Source: Prostheceraeus crozeri (Eukaryota; Platyhelminthes; Polycladida; Euryleptidae). Taken from it: DNA of 64,000 nucleotides. This document shows positions 1 through 10,776 of the stretch, piece after piece. Numbering within the stretch: the first letter of the stretch is position 1; each line of letters begins with the position of its first letter. The stretch lies in contig CAJQUW010003430.1 in the NCBI GenBank assembly GCA_907163375.1, positions 213,381-277,380 on the forward strand, in the 5' to 3' direction. A program made the translations under genes and the position numbers. The notes below the pieces were generated by a model. The model worked only from the letters and a program-made list of their open reading frames with translations, was not told the DNA's origin and ran no database searches.

Positions 1-123
1 TCTTTGTGACATATAAGTGAAGTGTTCTCTGGCGAATTCTATATTTGAGGCGTACAAGTGAACTGCTCTCTCGTGAAGTCTCTATCTTGTTGAAGTATCA
101 ACCTTAAACTTGACTTCGTTGAA
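1..123 (+). promoter_or_regulatory. Left-end leader/promoter of Polinton A
   Basis: Sequence before the PolB start codon. A TATA-like ACATATAAG lies near position 8-17. It resembles the corresponding leader of element B only in short patches, although the two elements are nearly identical from the ATG onward. Confidence 0.4.
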
Positions 124-3100
124 ATGGTAAGTTGAAAATTTCTTCACTCATCTCCCTCAATCGTGTGGCTAATAGCATCTTCCTCAATTTCAGGCATCAA
201 CTTCATCACCAACGCCCTCCCTTCTCGAGGAAAGTTTAGAGTTGTTGAGTCAAAGTAGGTTGTAACAATACACTGAGACTTGAACAGAGATGATAGAATG
301 ATTTCTCTTTCAGGTGATGTGAGTTCCAGCTCAGGACTCTCGCGACAAGGCAACGAGTGGGAATGTGCCGACTGCGGACATATGTTTACAAGGAAGCACA
401 GTCTCCTTCGACACATCAAACAACGTGTGTGTCAACGCAAAGCGGCGTCAATCTCCGGAGGTGAAGTTGATTCTGACGATGACATCTCCTTTCCTTGCGA
501 TTTGTGCCCTCTTTCTTTTGATAGTCACTTTCAGCGATCTTCGCACAGACTTCAACACACGCATGCAAATGATCACTACACCAACGGTACCTCTACCATC
601 TCCCTCATTAATGTTTCACACAATAATTTAGTACGCGACTACTGTATGGAGTCCAATACTCAAATAGTAGATTTTCCTGAGTGGCTCCTTCAAAATTCTA
701 ACATTATCGAAGCGCTCTTCAACAATTTAGACAATTTTAGAATGAAGGCGCTCATCTACCTTAAACTAAAATATATTAAGATAGATTTTCAAACGGGTCA
801 AGTGACGGAGAGAATACAGTTTCATGTTCCTTCCTCTTCCGCAACCGAAGTTGTAGACTGCGAGTCTTGGCTAAATTTTCACATTCAATGTTTAAAATCA
901 AATGTAGATAAATTCAATCAACGCAACAGCGCTCTCATTTTTGATGGTGTGGATTCAGCCATATTCAAAATTTCCCTATTAGAAAGTCATGCAGCTCGAG
1001 GCACATTTAAACTACCAAAAACGTTGTATAATAAGAAAGCTGTCATCAATGTCGATTGTAAATCACAGTGTTTCAAATATGCAGTCCTATCCATCCTTCA
1101 CTATAATGATATCAACGCGAATCGAAATCATACCTATAGCTATAGACAGTGGGAGGATGAACTAGTCTTTGAAGGTTGTGATAGTGACAACATGAAAATC
1201 AAAGATGTAGAAACGTTCGAAAAACATAATAAGATTAAAATTGTCGTTCACGTGTGGGAGAAGGGGTTGAAGGGTGCCCGCTATAATTCACGTTCAACTT
1301 GTTATGAACGTGTAGTCAACCTCTTATTAGTAAAACAAGATGATAGCGAGGAATGGCACTACTGTGGTATTTCCAAAATCTCTCGCTTGTACACTAACTT
1401 GGGGCACTTTAAAAGAGGTGAACATTTTGTATGCGACCGCTGCATCCGCTCCTTTTGGAGTAAAGATAAATTTGAAACTCACTATGAATGGTGCAAGCGA
1501 CATAAATTACAAATGGAACGCATGCCCAAAGATAAAATATTTTCACATAGGGATAATGGTGACGAATTAAGTCTCCTGCGTGTCATTTACGCAGACATAG
1601 AATGCTACATTGATGATATCATCCACAAGGCAGCAGCCCTATCCTGCTATGAAGTATGGCATGACCACTTTAGGAATAGACAAAACAAAATGCATACTTG
1701 GCAAGGTGAAGATTGTATTTCAAAATTTCTAGAATTTCTCGATAGAGCTGCCAAATTTCAACAATCATATGATTCCCAATTGCAGCATAAGTCACTACAT
1801 ATGTCAGATGAAGACAAACAGAAATTTGAAAGTTGCACATCGTGCCCTAAATGTCATAAAACGTTTGATGACGATAAAATTAAGAAAGTGCGTGATCATG
1901 ATCACATCACTGGTAAATTTAGAAACGCACTCTGCTCCAAATGTAACTTTTCACTTAGGTTGAGACGTCGCGCACTACCCGTCATTTTTCATAACTTTAA
2001 GGGCTATGACAGGTATATGCTCATAAAAGGAGGGTTGAGCCAGATGAAATCGTGGCAGTTTAATGTAATAGCGCAAATGAGAGAAAAATTCATGGCAATG
2101 ACAGCAAAAGTACCAGTAGATAAAACTAAAGAAAATAAGACAGTCTTCTTCGAAATAAAATTTTTAGATTCATTCCAATTTATGTCAGCGTCACTAGCTT
2201 CTCTCGTTCGTAATCTCAAGTTTCTTCCCCATAGTCAAACTTTGAAGAAACACTATCCAAACTTAACGGATGAAATAATCACTCGCAAAGGAGTCTTTCC
2301 CTATGCGTATTTTAGCTCAATGTCTAAACTAAATGAAACAACCCTTCCTTCCATTGACAAATTCCAAAACGATTTGACGGGTCAAGATTGTCCAGTGGAG
2401 GACTATGAACATGCTCAAGAGGCATGGTTAAAATTTGATTGTAAAACGTTTGGCGATTATATGATCGCTTACTTAGAATTAGATGTCATTTTCCTGGCTG
2501 ATGTCTTTCAGGAATTTCGACGAGTGGCATTAGAAGAAGACAAATTAGATCCTGTCCACTTTGTCAGTCTACCAGCCATGTCCTTTAAATCAGCCTTTAA
2601 AATGACTGGTGAGACCATCCATCTCTTACAAGAACCGGAGATGTATAACATATTTGAGCGCGGAATACGCGGTGGTCTCACATTTGTGAATAAACATCAC
2701 ATAAAATCTAAAACAGTAGGTAATGATCATATCCACCTAAAGTACTATGACCAAAATAATTTATATGGCAGTTCACTGTCTAAACCACTACCTCATTCCG
2801 AGTTTAGTTGGTTAAATCAAGATGAGCTTGCGTATTACTCCAACCCTTCAAACATTCTGAAGATTCCAGATGAAGGTGATTGGGGATATTATTTTGAAGT
2901 GGATTTGATTTATCCAAATAGTATTAAAAATAAAACTGCTGATTTCCCACTCGCACCTCAATCTGGTGAAGTGACTGAAGATATGTTTTCACCATTCATG
3001 TCACAATTTCATAATAACTTAACAGAGTGTGGACAGCCAAGGTACAAACCATGCCGCAAACTTTTGCTCAACCAATATGATAAGAAAAATTATCTCGTGC

Positions 3101-4056
3101 ACTTCTGCATACTAAAATTCTATTTAGAAATGGGCATGCTTCTAAAGTCAGTTCATCGCATTATCAAATTTAGACAGAAAGCCTTCCTCAAACCCTACAT
3201 AGATAGTAACAGTCAAAAACGTGCACTCGCCCAAAGTAATTTTGAAAAGGATTTTTATAAATATAAGAATAACAGTCTTTTCGGAAAGACCATGGAGGAT
3301 CTTAGAAAACGTATGAACTACAAACTAGTCGTTGATGAACAAAAATATCACAAATTGACCTCATCACCTCTTTTCATTGATAGAGACATCATCGATGAGG
3401 ATCTTGTAGGTGTTAAAATGATAAAATCAGAAGTTGAGTTGTGCAAATCCATCTATATTGGGCAAGCCGTTTTAGATTATTCCAAGCTTGAAATGTATCA
3501 ACTCTTCTACAAAATATTAAAACCATGCTCTCTCGTAAAAGAGGTTCGCTTGCTGGGTGGTGATACAGATAGTTTCTTTTTAGGAATTACCACTCAAAAA
3601 GATTTAAATTTTAATGAAGTAGGTAAGTCATCAGAAAAATATTTCTATACATCTAACTACAATCCCACTCATCCACTCTATTCCATACAGAATAAAGCCA
3701 AACTTGGTTGTTTTAAGGATGAAACAGCAGGAAAGGAAATAGATGAAATGATTCTCCTCCGTCCTAAAATGTATTCCATGAAACTAAAAGAATGTGCAGA
3801 TAGTATTAAGCGTGCTAAAGGTATATCAAAATCCATTGTTCACAAAATGAAACATCGGTCCTATAAGAAGGCCTATAAAAATAAAACTATAACGTTTGTC
3901 AATATGACAATCTTAAAATCTCAAGTTCATACTGTGAAAACGCACACGTTCAAGAAACGAGCACTTTCAGCATGGGAGGATAAGAGGTGTTGGATAGGAC
4001 ATAACACATCTCTTCCACATGGAAATCCTGACACATACCTCCACCCAAAAGAATAA
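124..4056 (+). CDS. polB: Protein-primed family B DNA polymerase (Polinton PolB)
   Basis: Replicates the element from its termini. The main frame is about 1258 codons. Two C2H2 zinc fingers lie near residues 29-52 and 73-95, with a third finger-like motif near 382-405. Exonuclease motifs follow: YADIEC near 436, HNFKGYD near 570 and YLELDV near 730. An endonuclease-VII-like CPKCH...RDHDHITG zinc motif lies near 520-555. Polymerase motif A is YYDQNNLYG near 822, motif B is NNSLFGK near 995 and motif C is GGDTDS near 1092. The likely start is the ATG at 124, immediately followed by a GTAAGT donor. Two short GT-AG introns (127-193 and 255-313) would separate it from the long exon. It is convergent with the next gene and reads whole. 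Confidence 0.95.
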
Positions 4057-4244
4057 AACTCATGCTACCACATTCAGGAGATGTATTGACATAATCAACT
4101 TTAACTCAGTATTTTGATGTTGCTTTTTGTAGATATACATGGTTGTTTTATGTATCGCATGAGATCGTTTCTTCCTTGTGAATATATGCCTACAGTCAGC
4201 CCATTCCCCCTATATCTGTGAAAAGACTTTTTCATATACATATT

Positions 4245-4258
4245 TTTATTTCAATAAA
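4245..4258. terminator. Back-to-back poly(A) signals
   Basis: AATAAA at 4253-4258 serves PolB on the plus strand. TTTATT at 4245-4250 is AATAAA for the minus-strand gene ending at 4274. The two convergent transcripts therefore overlap at their 3' ends, as in compact viral genomes. Confidence 0.7.
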
Positions 4259-4273
4259 CATATCACAATGACT

Positions 4274-5824
4274 TCACTTTGTTTTCCGAAACACTAAAGT
4301 TACGAGGGATTTAGTATCTTTCACATGGATGCACTCTTGTAAACCATTGGCAATTTCGATAGCAATAGAGGGTATAGTTTGTTTGACGACGGGATGATAG
4401 AAAATAGATTCAAACATTTTCTCGACTATTCCATATGAAGCGTCTTTATCATGAATGAAATCACGTAAAATGTATTCTTTTTTCTCACCAACAGAAATAG
4501 GTAGAATCAAATCACTTTGAATGTAAAGTTGCTGTTCATGTTTATCAAGTGTCATTGGTGTTTCTATACCAATCGTATGCGCAGCAGCAAACACTGTTTG
4601 TAGCATTGAAAAACCAAAGAGTTTTTTCAAATTTTTACTCAATTGACATTGAATGTCATCACCCAGTTTCAGAACAACGCGTTGATTTTTAATTGAAAAC
4701 GAAATGTGGTGTGTCTTTACATCATATTTACTTTTCATCACATGCTTCAACTTCTGTTGTATATAAGGATTTACTACATGAATGAAGCTTTCAACTGTAT
4801 GATATAGACGCGGCATTATATTGATAGCAACTTTAGATTCTTGATAAGACTGGTAAAGTTTCTTGATGCGATCACCATAGATGTCCACCCACCATTCATC
4901 ATTAACTGAATCAGCTTTAGTGTGATATTCATGACAAGCATACACCAGACCGCTTCCAATAATAGGGGTTGGATGTCTTACAAAATGGCGCAAGGTTGGA
5001 GAGAAATAAACTGTAAGTTTGTCATTATATTTCTGAATAACCAACTTATTTTTGTCCGCCATAATTTTCTCTCCATACTTCTTACCCACAGTCTCATTCC
5101 ATCGTTTTACTAACTCAATAAGTGATAAAAGTTGAACACCACGCTTTTTCAAAATGATGCGTTCTTCGCATTCTACAACATCTTCATCAAATATTTTAAA
5201 TTTATAATGAAATTTGTTGATTCGATTTGAATAAACTTTTTTAACATTTGCAGTAGCAATTGACGTTAGATGTAGTCCATGGCCAAAACCGAGATGTGGA
5301 TAGAATTCATTATCTAACCTCAGTGTAAGACCTTTAGTAAAAGAATGAAAGCGAAGGAACTGTCTCCCACTCCAATGATCGATAGTAAACTCATAAACTT
5401 TCTGATCCTTATTCTTCATGATGGAAGTATTACCACTGTTGAATGCCTTAATAATTTTCTCATTCCCAAATGGACCATAATAATCTGATTTTATCTGAAT
5501 ACATTCATAGTTCCACTTTCCATCTGACGTTAAATTGTATGGGAACTGGAATGCATTATTGATCGTTAATCCATCATGGGTGCGAGGAGTCAATATCATT
5601 TCTTCCAAATCATTCACATTCTGAATATTGCTATCATAGCAAATACTAGAAACGCCAACCTCCCATTCACCTTCTAAATGCAGTGGGCGATTTAATTCTA
5701 CTCGATAGTCTGATGGTTTATTTTTGGGAAATTTATTCATAGAAGCATTACTGGGCAAGTAGATTAGAAACGAGTCCTTATTTTCACTTTCCATATTATT
5801 CACATTGGAAATATATATCAGCAT
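4274..5824 (-). CDS. Polinton structural-type protein, 516 codons
   Basis: The N-terminus has the signature common to a Polinton protein family: a SNASM..FP.N segment, then LEGEWEVGVSSI at about residues 52-63. Members of this group usually sit with the capsid genes, and I infer a virion role (minor capsid or penton-associated). No catalytic motif is visible. A Met at residue 11 is an alternative start. The neighbouring gene 5834-7230 begins with a related WEVGV segment, so the two look like old paralogues. It reads whole. Confidence 0.6.
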   Translation of the reverse strand: MLIYISNVNNMESENKDSFLIYLPSNASMNKFPKNKPSDYRVELNRPLHLEGEWEVGVSSICYDSNIQNVNDLEEMILTPRTHDGLTINNAFQFPYNLTSDGKWNYECIQIKSDYYGPFGNEKIIKAFNSGNTSIMKNKDQKVYEFTIDHWSGRQFLRFHSFTKGLTLRLDNEFYPHLGFGHGLHLTSIATANVKKVYSNRINKFHYKFKIFDEDVVECEERIILKKRGVQLLSLIELVKRWNETVGKKYGEKIMADKNKLVIQKYNDKLTVYFSPTLRHFVRHPTPIIGSGLVYACHEYHTKADSVNDEWWVDIYGDRIKKLYQSYQESKVAINIMPRLYHTVESFIHVVNPYIQQKLKHVMKSKYDVKTHHISFSIKNQRVVLKLGDDIQCQLSKNLKKLFGFSMLQTVFAAAHTIGIETPMTLDKHEQQLYIQSDLILPISVGEKKEYILRDFIHDKDASYGIVEKMFESIFYHPVVKQTIPSIAIEIANGLQECIHVKDTKSLVTLVFRKTK

Positions 5825-5833
5825 ACTTTTGCA

Positions 5834-7230
5834 TTAACTCTTCATTCGGAAATGGAGTGTGATACTTGTCACAGCATCTTTATGAAAAGGAATCAACGCA
5901 CCAGCATCGTCATAAATTGCAATATCAATTTGTGGGATGTAGTTTGATTTCAGCTTTGTATAATGCACTTTCTTGAAAGCATGCTCAGATAAAATACTGC
6001 AGCTTTTTGGCTGGTATGGTATCATTGCTAGCAATGGAGCTTCAACATCTCCCACACGTACATCTTCACCAATATTGGAATATATCTGAAAATAGTTAAT
6101 ACGACGCGATAGTGACATGTCTGCGCTAGCTTTGGTTACAGTACCACTTTTAAAGATATTTTGATCAAAACCCAAAATGTCCATTAGAGTTTTATCCATA
6201 ATTAGTTCAATACCTTTTCCACTTATAGTGAGAGACAAAACACCTTCTTTTTCAGAAAATGAAATTTGTTGGTCATTAATCACTTCATTTAAATAATCTA
6301 CAACCAATTTAACTGAAGTAATAATGCGAGGCATCAACACTCTTGTTTCATGTAAGATACCACCTAAAGGCTCTACACACTTTCTGTATAAAGATACGGT
6401 CCATTCTGTATCAAATTGATTTGACCTTTCACATGGTAAATGTTGCATATCAAATTTTCCATGAACAGCTGCAGAACGATGTCGTAAGAACTGATGAAAA
6501 TCTTTTGAACAAACTAATACTAGATCATCATCATTTAATTTACTTATTGCAATATGATTAGATGATTTGATATACGTCAATGTTGCCACTTGTTTACCAT
6601 CAACTCGAAGGAGATAATTAAATTTCTTCAATAATGTTTCAGGAGTCATGTTTGTCTTTCTTGGCTTAATCACAATCTTCTTCACCAACGTCTTCTCATT
6701 TCTTGGAATAAGATCTACATAATAAGCTTCCTCTCGATATATTAACTGTTTATGACCACTTATGTGGTAATTAACGTTATAATTATCATAGCTTGTTAAG
6801 GCGCTAGCGAGGTAACCTAAATCATTTCTTAAACTTGGACTTAAACCAAAATCCAATCTTTCTCAACTACATGATGTACATAAGTATGATCATCATTGTG
6901 CGGAGTAAATTGGACACTATGTTTACACGCTTTATTCAAGAAATCATATATAAACTTTTTACATGATAAGAGATCTTTCTTTGGCCACTGTGGAATGTAT
7001 ACTCGGCACCCCTTTTCACATTGGTAAGCAGCTGTGCGTCTCATATTAATAGTCATCACCTCATGATCAAAAGTATAGACACAGTTGCTATGAACAAGTT
7101 GAGTGACACCCACTTCCCACTTTCCATTTAGCTGTTGTGCATGATCAATGGGAGTAGAAAAGAGTGCGGCTCGATTACTAGCAAATCTATTTGCAGCCGC
7201 ATTGCTAAGCAAAATATGATAAAACGACAT
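5834..7230 (-). pseudogene. Polinton structural-type protein region (paralogue of 4274-5824)
   Basis: Minus-strand coding region of about 1.4 kb. It starts with an SFYHILLSNAA..RF..N segment and a KWEVGVTQL motif, the same N-terminal plan as its downstream neighbour. Probably a minor capsid or penton-like protein, by position and family habit. The matching gene of element B is a single 472-codon frame; this copy is lightly broken. Its start faces the plus-strand gene at 7266, leaving a tiny shared divergent promoter region. Confidence 0.55.
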
Positions 7231-7265
7231 TTTGATATTGCTGATCTGCGGCTTTGCATAACATC

Positions 7266-7622
7266 ATGAAGACTTGGATTTTGGACTCTCTACAATATAT
7301 CAGAGTTGATCGTAATGGAAACGTACATTTCAAAAATTCTCATGGTCATGCATCAAGAGGTATTACATCAACATGGCGACAATTTGTCAACCTCAATGAT
7401 ATCATGAGGGATTTGGAATATTTTGAAACATTAAGATTCATCTCCTTGGGTGATCAAGTTTGGCTTCAACATTACAGAAATGAAATTCAAATCTGCCATT
7501 CTCATTCCGCAAACTGTTTCTCATTTCGCAAATACAATTGGGAGAAGTATAGAAGATACATACATCGCTCCATCATTACATTTATTCGTCGTGAGTTCAT
7601 CGCCCTACTATGCAAATCTTAA
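7266..7622 (+). CDS. Small unknown Polinton protein, paralogue 1
   Basis: 118 codons from the ATG at 7266; a TTG 12 bases upstream is less likely. No known domain. It is clearly related to the next plus-strand gene: both read W.LDSLQ.I near the start, then IM.DL.YF, then WEKY.R..HRSI near the end, about 35-40% alike by eye. The pair therefore arose by tandem duplication. Strongly basic and aromatic; function unknown. Confidence 0.55.
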   Translation: MKTWILDSLQYIRVDRNGNVHFKNSHGHASRGITSTWRQFVNLNDIMRDLEYFETLRFISLGDQVWLQHYRNEIQICHSHSANCFSFRKYNWEKYRRYIHRSIITFIRREFIALLCKS

Positions 7623-7644
7623 TCAGACATGACTACCACGCACC

Positions 7645-8142
7645 ATGAGTTGGAAATTAGATTCCCTACAACGTATTGAAACGGATCATGATCGAAACGT
7701 CTATTTCAAAGATTCAACTGGAAATGTGAGAAGAGAGTTTGCTTTATCTTATCGTCATTTTCAATCTCTACATCATATCATGAAGGATTTGAAATACTTC
7801 TATATGAAAAAACATTCACGTATTGGAAATCGCATCTGGTTGCGCGTCAACAAACGGCGAATTCAACTCTATCATTCCCAACTCCATACTAACTTCACAT
7901 TTCATCAAGGTAGTTGGGAAAAGTATAAAAGGAAGGTACATCGCTCAATTTACTCATTTTTTCATCATGAAGCGCCATCACTACACCATCGTCAACATTC
8001 TCCGTCGCTTCAGACTCTACACCAAAATCGATCTCACGACATTACACAAACACCTTCCAAACAGCAAGTATTACCCGGGCCGTCCTCAAATGTTAGTGGT
8101 GAAGATGAACAATTCACGGAATCTTCAACTCTTCCCAAATGA
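7645..8142 (+). CDS. Small unknown Polinton protein, paralogue 2
   Basis: Starts 22 bases after the previous gene. The first about 110 residues match paralogue 1. The remaining Ser/His-rich tail runs in a different frame over the start of the TBP-like gene and may be only an overlap extension. In element B the same frame is longer (216 codons), so the C-terminal end is not conserved. Function unknown. Confidence 0.5.
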   Translation: MSWKLDSLQRIETDHDRNVYFKDSTGNVRREFALSYRHFQSLHHIMKDLKYFYMKKHSRIGNRIWLRVNKRRIQLYHSQLHTNFTFHQGSWEKYKRKVHRSIYSFFHHEAPSLHHRQHSPSLQTLHQNRSHDITQTPSKQQVLPGPSSNVSGEDEQFTESSTLPK

Positions 8143-8512
8143 GACTGTACAGATTCTCGGCGCCCTTTCTCATTCATCGGCGCAGTCAATGCGCTTAGAG
8201 CTACAGAGACTACTACGTCGGATATGGAAGAGGGAGAGGTGTGTGATGTCGAATCTGACTGTAGACAATATGGTGATCTCTACTCAATTGAGTGAAAGTG
8301 TATCATTTTTGAAGATTCGTACCAGCAGTTACAATTTGTGTTATGAACCCGAACTTTTTCCTGCAGCTCTCATTAGTTGTTGGTTACCTGTGCATGTTGC
8401 AATCTTTCATAATAGTAAAGTGATCATTACTGGACTAAAATCTCATGTACAAGCAAATGTGATCCTATACTATCTCATCGAGTATGTACGTACCCAGCGG
8501 ATTGTAAAATAA
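7967..8512 (+). CDS. TATA-binding protein (TBP) homologue
   Basis: 181 codons from the ATG at 7967, the size of the bare TBP core. Two TBP repeats are visible. Repeat 1 (about residues 7-78) has TIVNILRRFRL, a KIDLTTL segment and KYYPGRPQMLVVKM, matching the cellular IVNVVATV, LDLKTIA and YNPKRFAAVIMRI positions. Repeat 2 (about 95-175) has YEPELFPAALI and NSKVIITG, matching YEPELFPGLIYR and SGKVVLTG. The repeat 1 phenylalanine region is diverged. TBP binds TATA boxes and nucleates transcription complexes. Here it could direct the element's own TATA promoters, which is inference. Whole in both elements. Its start overlaps the tail of the upstream ORF. Confidence 0.88.
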   Translation: MKRHHYTIVNILRRFRLYTKIDLTTLHKHLPNSKYYPGRPQMLVVKMNNSRNLQLFPNETVQILGALSHSSAQSMRLELQRLLRRIWKRERCVMSNLTVDNMVISTQLSESVSFLKIRTSSYNLCYEPELFPAALISCWLPVHVAIFHNSKVIITGLKSHVQANVILYYLIEYVRTQRIVK

Positions 8513-8543
8513 AAAACAATTTTTCCAACATGATGTTTTTATT
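8508..8543. terminator. Convergent poly(A) signals after the TBP-like gene and protease
   Basis: AATAAA at 8508-8513 overlaps the TBP-like stop codon on the plus strand. TTTATT at 8538-8543 is the minus-strand signal for the protease/capsid transcript. Confidence 0.65.
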
Positions 8544-9000
8544 TCAAATCATGATAGAACTTACAAATCATTTTTTCATTAGAGGATGGATTACATGAAA
8601 AGTTTTGAATAACAGATACAAATCGAGATACATGTAAACGTTTTAAGATGAAGTACAGTACAAAAGCACCACACGTTGATGAAAGTGGATGTTGTAGTAT
8701 GCGTTAATTTCGCTGATATTGACGCGTATGTTTTCTCAACCACTGCTGTGTTGGTATATTTGGAGGTTGAGCAAGAGAGTCAAATAGTTCACCACGTCGG
8801 TCTTCTCCAATAAAGATCGCTTTCCAATGCTCACCACCTAAATTCTGCGAATGAGTGTTTAGCACAATAAAGATGGGATAGTGATTTACTGCATGTGGTA
8901 AGGTATCGAGCGAATAGACATTATCGAAAGCTTTCAACGTCGCTTCGTCTGCATTACGCTGTAGTTTAGTTTTAATATCGTCAGCAGTCAACCAACTCAT
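8539..9000 (-). pseudogene. Adenain-like cysteine protease (Polinton PRO) region
   Basis: Maturation protease of the Ulp1/adenain fold that processes virion proteins. The N-terminal part has GGEHWKAIF with the catalytic His and ELFDSLAQPP with the catalytic acidic residue. A Cys-box (STCGAF) is recognisable further along the region. The ATG overlaps the capsid gene stop by one base, suggesting tight coupling. The region is lightly broken in both elements. Confidence 0.75.
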
Positions 9001-10277
9001 TAACGATTATACTGAAGAATCACGTCACGATACTTCGTAATTTTAATATTTGAATCGAAGACTGCATAAACTAATACATTGATCGTCTCAGGTAGTGTTC
9101 TTTTGAACGTCAAATCCAAACGAATATTATGAGGCACGTTCGCTTGACGATAGGGTGCACTAATATCGCTGTCAGCAGTCAAATCAAATGCATAAATAGT
9201 ATATCCACTCTTAAACACTTTCATAGTCAGTCCGTTGGTGTCATCCGTATTGTAAAAGCCAAAGACATCCATAAAATCAACATAACTGCGCATAAATTGA
9301 TCCGAAGCAAAATCTGGTTTGTAGGGTGGACCAGGATGACTCACACCATTTACACGTAAAGCAATTTCACTTAACTGATTATGTTTAAAATTGAAAGGAT
9401 TCTTCTTTATATTACCATTAAATGCATCATTTTCAACCATTGCCACCATGAGGAGCTTCGGTGCTTCCGATGGAAAGAGGCCATCTTTCATGAAACTCTT
9501 TTGATCTTTCGGAATTGTAAAGGTGAGAAGCTTTGTATGCTGAACGGGGTAAATGGCATTTTGGCGGTTAAGACCTTCAGCATGCCCTCTAATGACACTT
9601 GGATTCGGTACTACTCGACGAATGTAAAGTGCAATATCTTCCACATGAATTCTAAAATTGTCAACTTTAGCAAATGCATTCAGCGCAAATTCAGGCTTAT
9701 TCAATGTCAGCTTGAGTCGCATGCTGGTATTACAGAGTAAAAACTTTGACTGTCTAAAGACGTCTAAATTCAGCGGACCATATAGCTGACATACTCTACT
9801 ATCTTTAATCATAGCAGATCGCTTTACAAAGCCACTGTTTGTTTCAGCATCAAATTTTCCTGCTTCATCTCTGTACCATTCCATGGCTTCTATATGACTT
9901 TTTTGTGCTGCTGGATAGAACTGTGATGCATGATTGAAATATGATTTATAGGGATAATCGTTTTGACCACCTTCCACCTGCTGCTCTCCAATCGTTAGAG
10001 AAACATCACGAAGTAATGTAGTCAATGGTAAATTGTTCATTCCAACTTTATGTGTATCGTCAATAGCAGTTCCATCTGCTTGCTGAATTCTAAATCTCAA
10101 ATCAACCATCGCATAACTCAAATCTATGTAGTCATCACTACCACCAGGAATAACAAATTCAATGGGGCCAGCATTCTCAGCTGTTCGAGGATGATAATCT
10201 ACAATACTTGAACTAAGAATATCTGTCTGTATGGCTTGTTGATCAAACAAACAAAACCCGGAAGTTTTACACTCCAT
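9000..10277 (-). CDS. MCP: Major capsid protein, double jelly-roll (Polinton MCP)
   Basis: 425 codons. Features of the F54H12.2-like Polinton capsid family are present in order: an N-terminal stretch with DYHPRT, IEFVIPGGSDDYIDLS at about residues 37-52, DVSLTIGEQQVE near 90-102, YPYKSYFN near 108-115, then a WYRDEAGKFD segment and FRIHVEDIALYIRRV in the second half. Forms the icosahedral shell. Followed by the protease on the same strand with a one-base overlap and preceded by the basic core gene 3 bases upstream. Reads whole here. Confidence 0.92.
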   Translation of the reverse strand: MECKTSGFCLFDQQAIQTDILSSSIVDYHPRTAENAGPIEFVIPGGSDDYIDLSYAMVDLRFRIQQADGTAIDDTHKVGMNNLPLTTLLRDVSLTIGEQQVEGGQNDYPYKSYFNHASQFYPAAQKSHIEAMEWYRDEAGKFDAETNSGFVKRSAMIKDSRVCQLYGPLNLDVFRQSKFLLCNTSMRLKLTLNKPEFALNAFAKVDNFRIHVEDIALYIRRVVPNPSVIRGHAEGLNRQNAIYPVQHTKLLTFTIPKDQKSFMKDGLFPSEAPKLLMVAMVENDAFNGNIKKNPFNFKHNQLSEIALRVNGVSHPGPPYKPDFASDQFMRSYVDFMDVFGFYNTDDTNGLTMKVFKSGYTIYAFDLTADSDISAPYRQANVPHNIRLDLTFKRTLPETINVLVYAVFDSNIKITKYRDVILQYNR

Positions 10278-10279
10278 GA

Positions 10280-10735
10280 TTAGAAGTTATGGCAGCGTCG
10301 TCGTTTAGCGCCTGATGAATGATTAGAGCCTCTGCGACGTTTGCGTGAATGCCTTTTGACTGAAGATCGCACCTTACCAGCTCCGCGAAGTTTCCTTCTT
10401 CCTTTATTCATTCGTTTAGGCGATTTCTTTCCTTGAGTAACACCAGCAAAGGTCTGCTTCAATGTTTTTAAACCGCGTTCCTTCCCACGATTCAACAAAC
10501 TGCTCTCAAAACTTCTACCTCTGGAAAGATCACTAGCAACATCACCAGCAAAGCCAACGGCATTACTTAAAACATTTCGTTTTAAAGATCTTCCGACATT
10601 GGGTATGAGAGGTGCTACAACAGATTTCAGTGCACCAAGTATGCTACCTCCACGTTGGCGGCGAGCGCCGCTGTAAATTTGTCCTCCACTACTTACATAG
10701 GAGGGTCATGAATAAAATGAGGCAGTTGGATTCAT
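10280..10735 (-). pseudogene. Basic virion core / membrane-active protein region
   Basis: Short, very basic protein resembling the adenovirus pVI/pX-like core proteins of adintoviruses. The N-terminal part has a GGG..Y.GARRQRGGSIL stretch and a hydrophobic KSVVAPLI segment. The C-terminal third is an Arg/Lys cluster ending KRRRC, suited to DNA binding or nuclear import. The Gly-Gly sites could be protease targets. This copy is lightly broken; element B has one 151-codon frame. Confidence 0.6.
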
Positions 10736-10776
10736 AGCTCAAACCCTAAACATTGTTAGTTACAACTTTGCATGAA

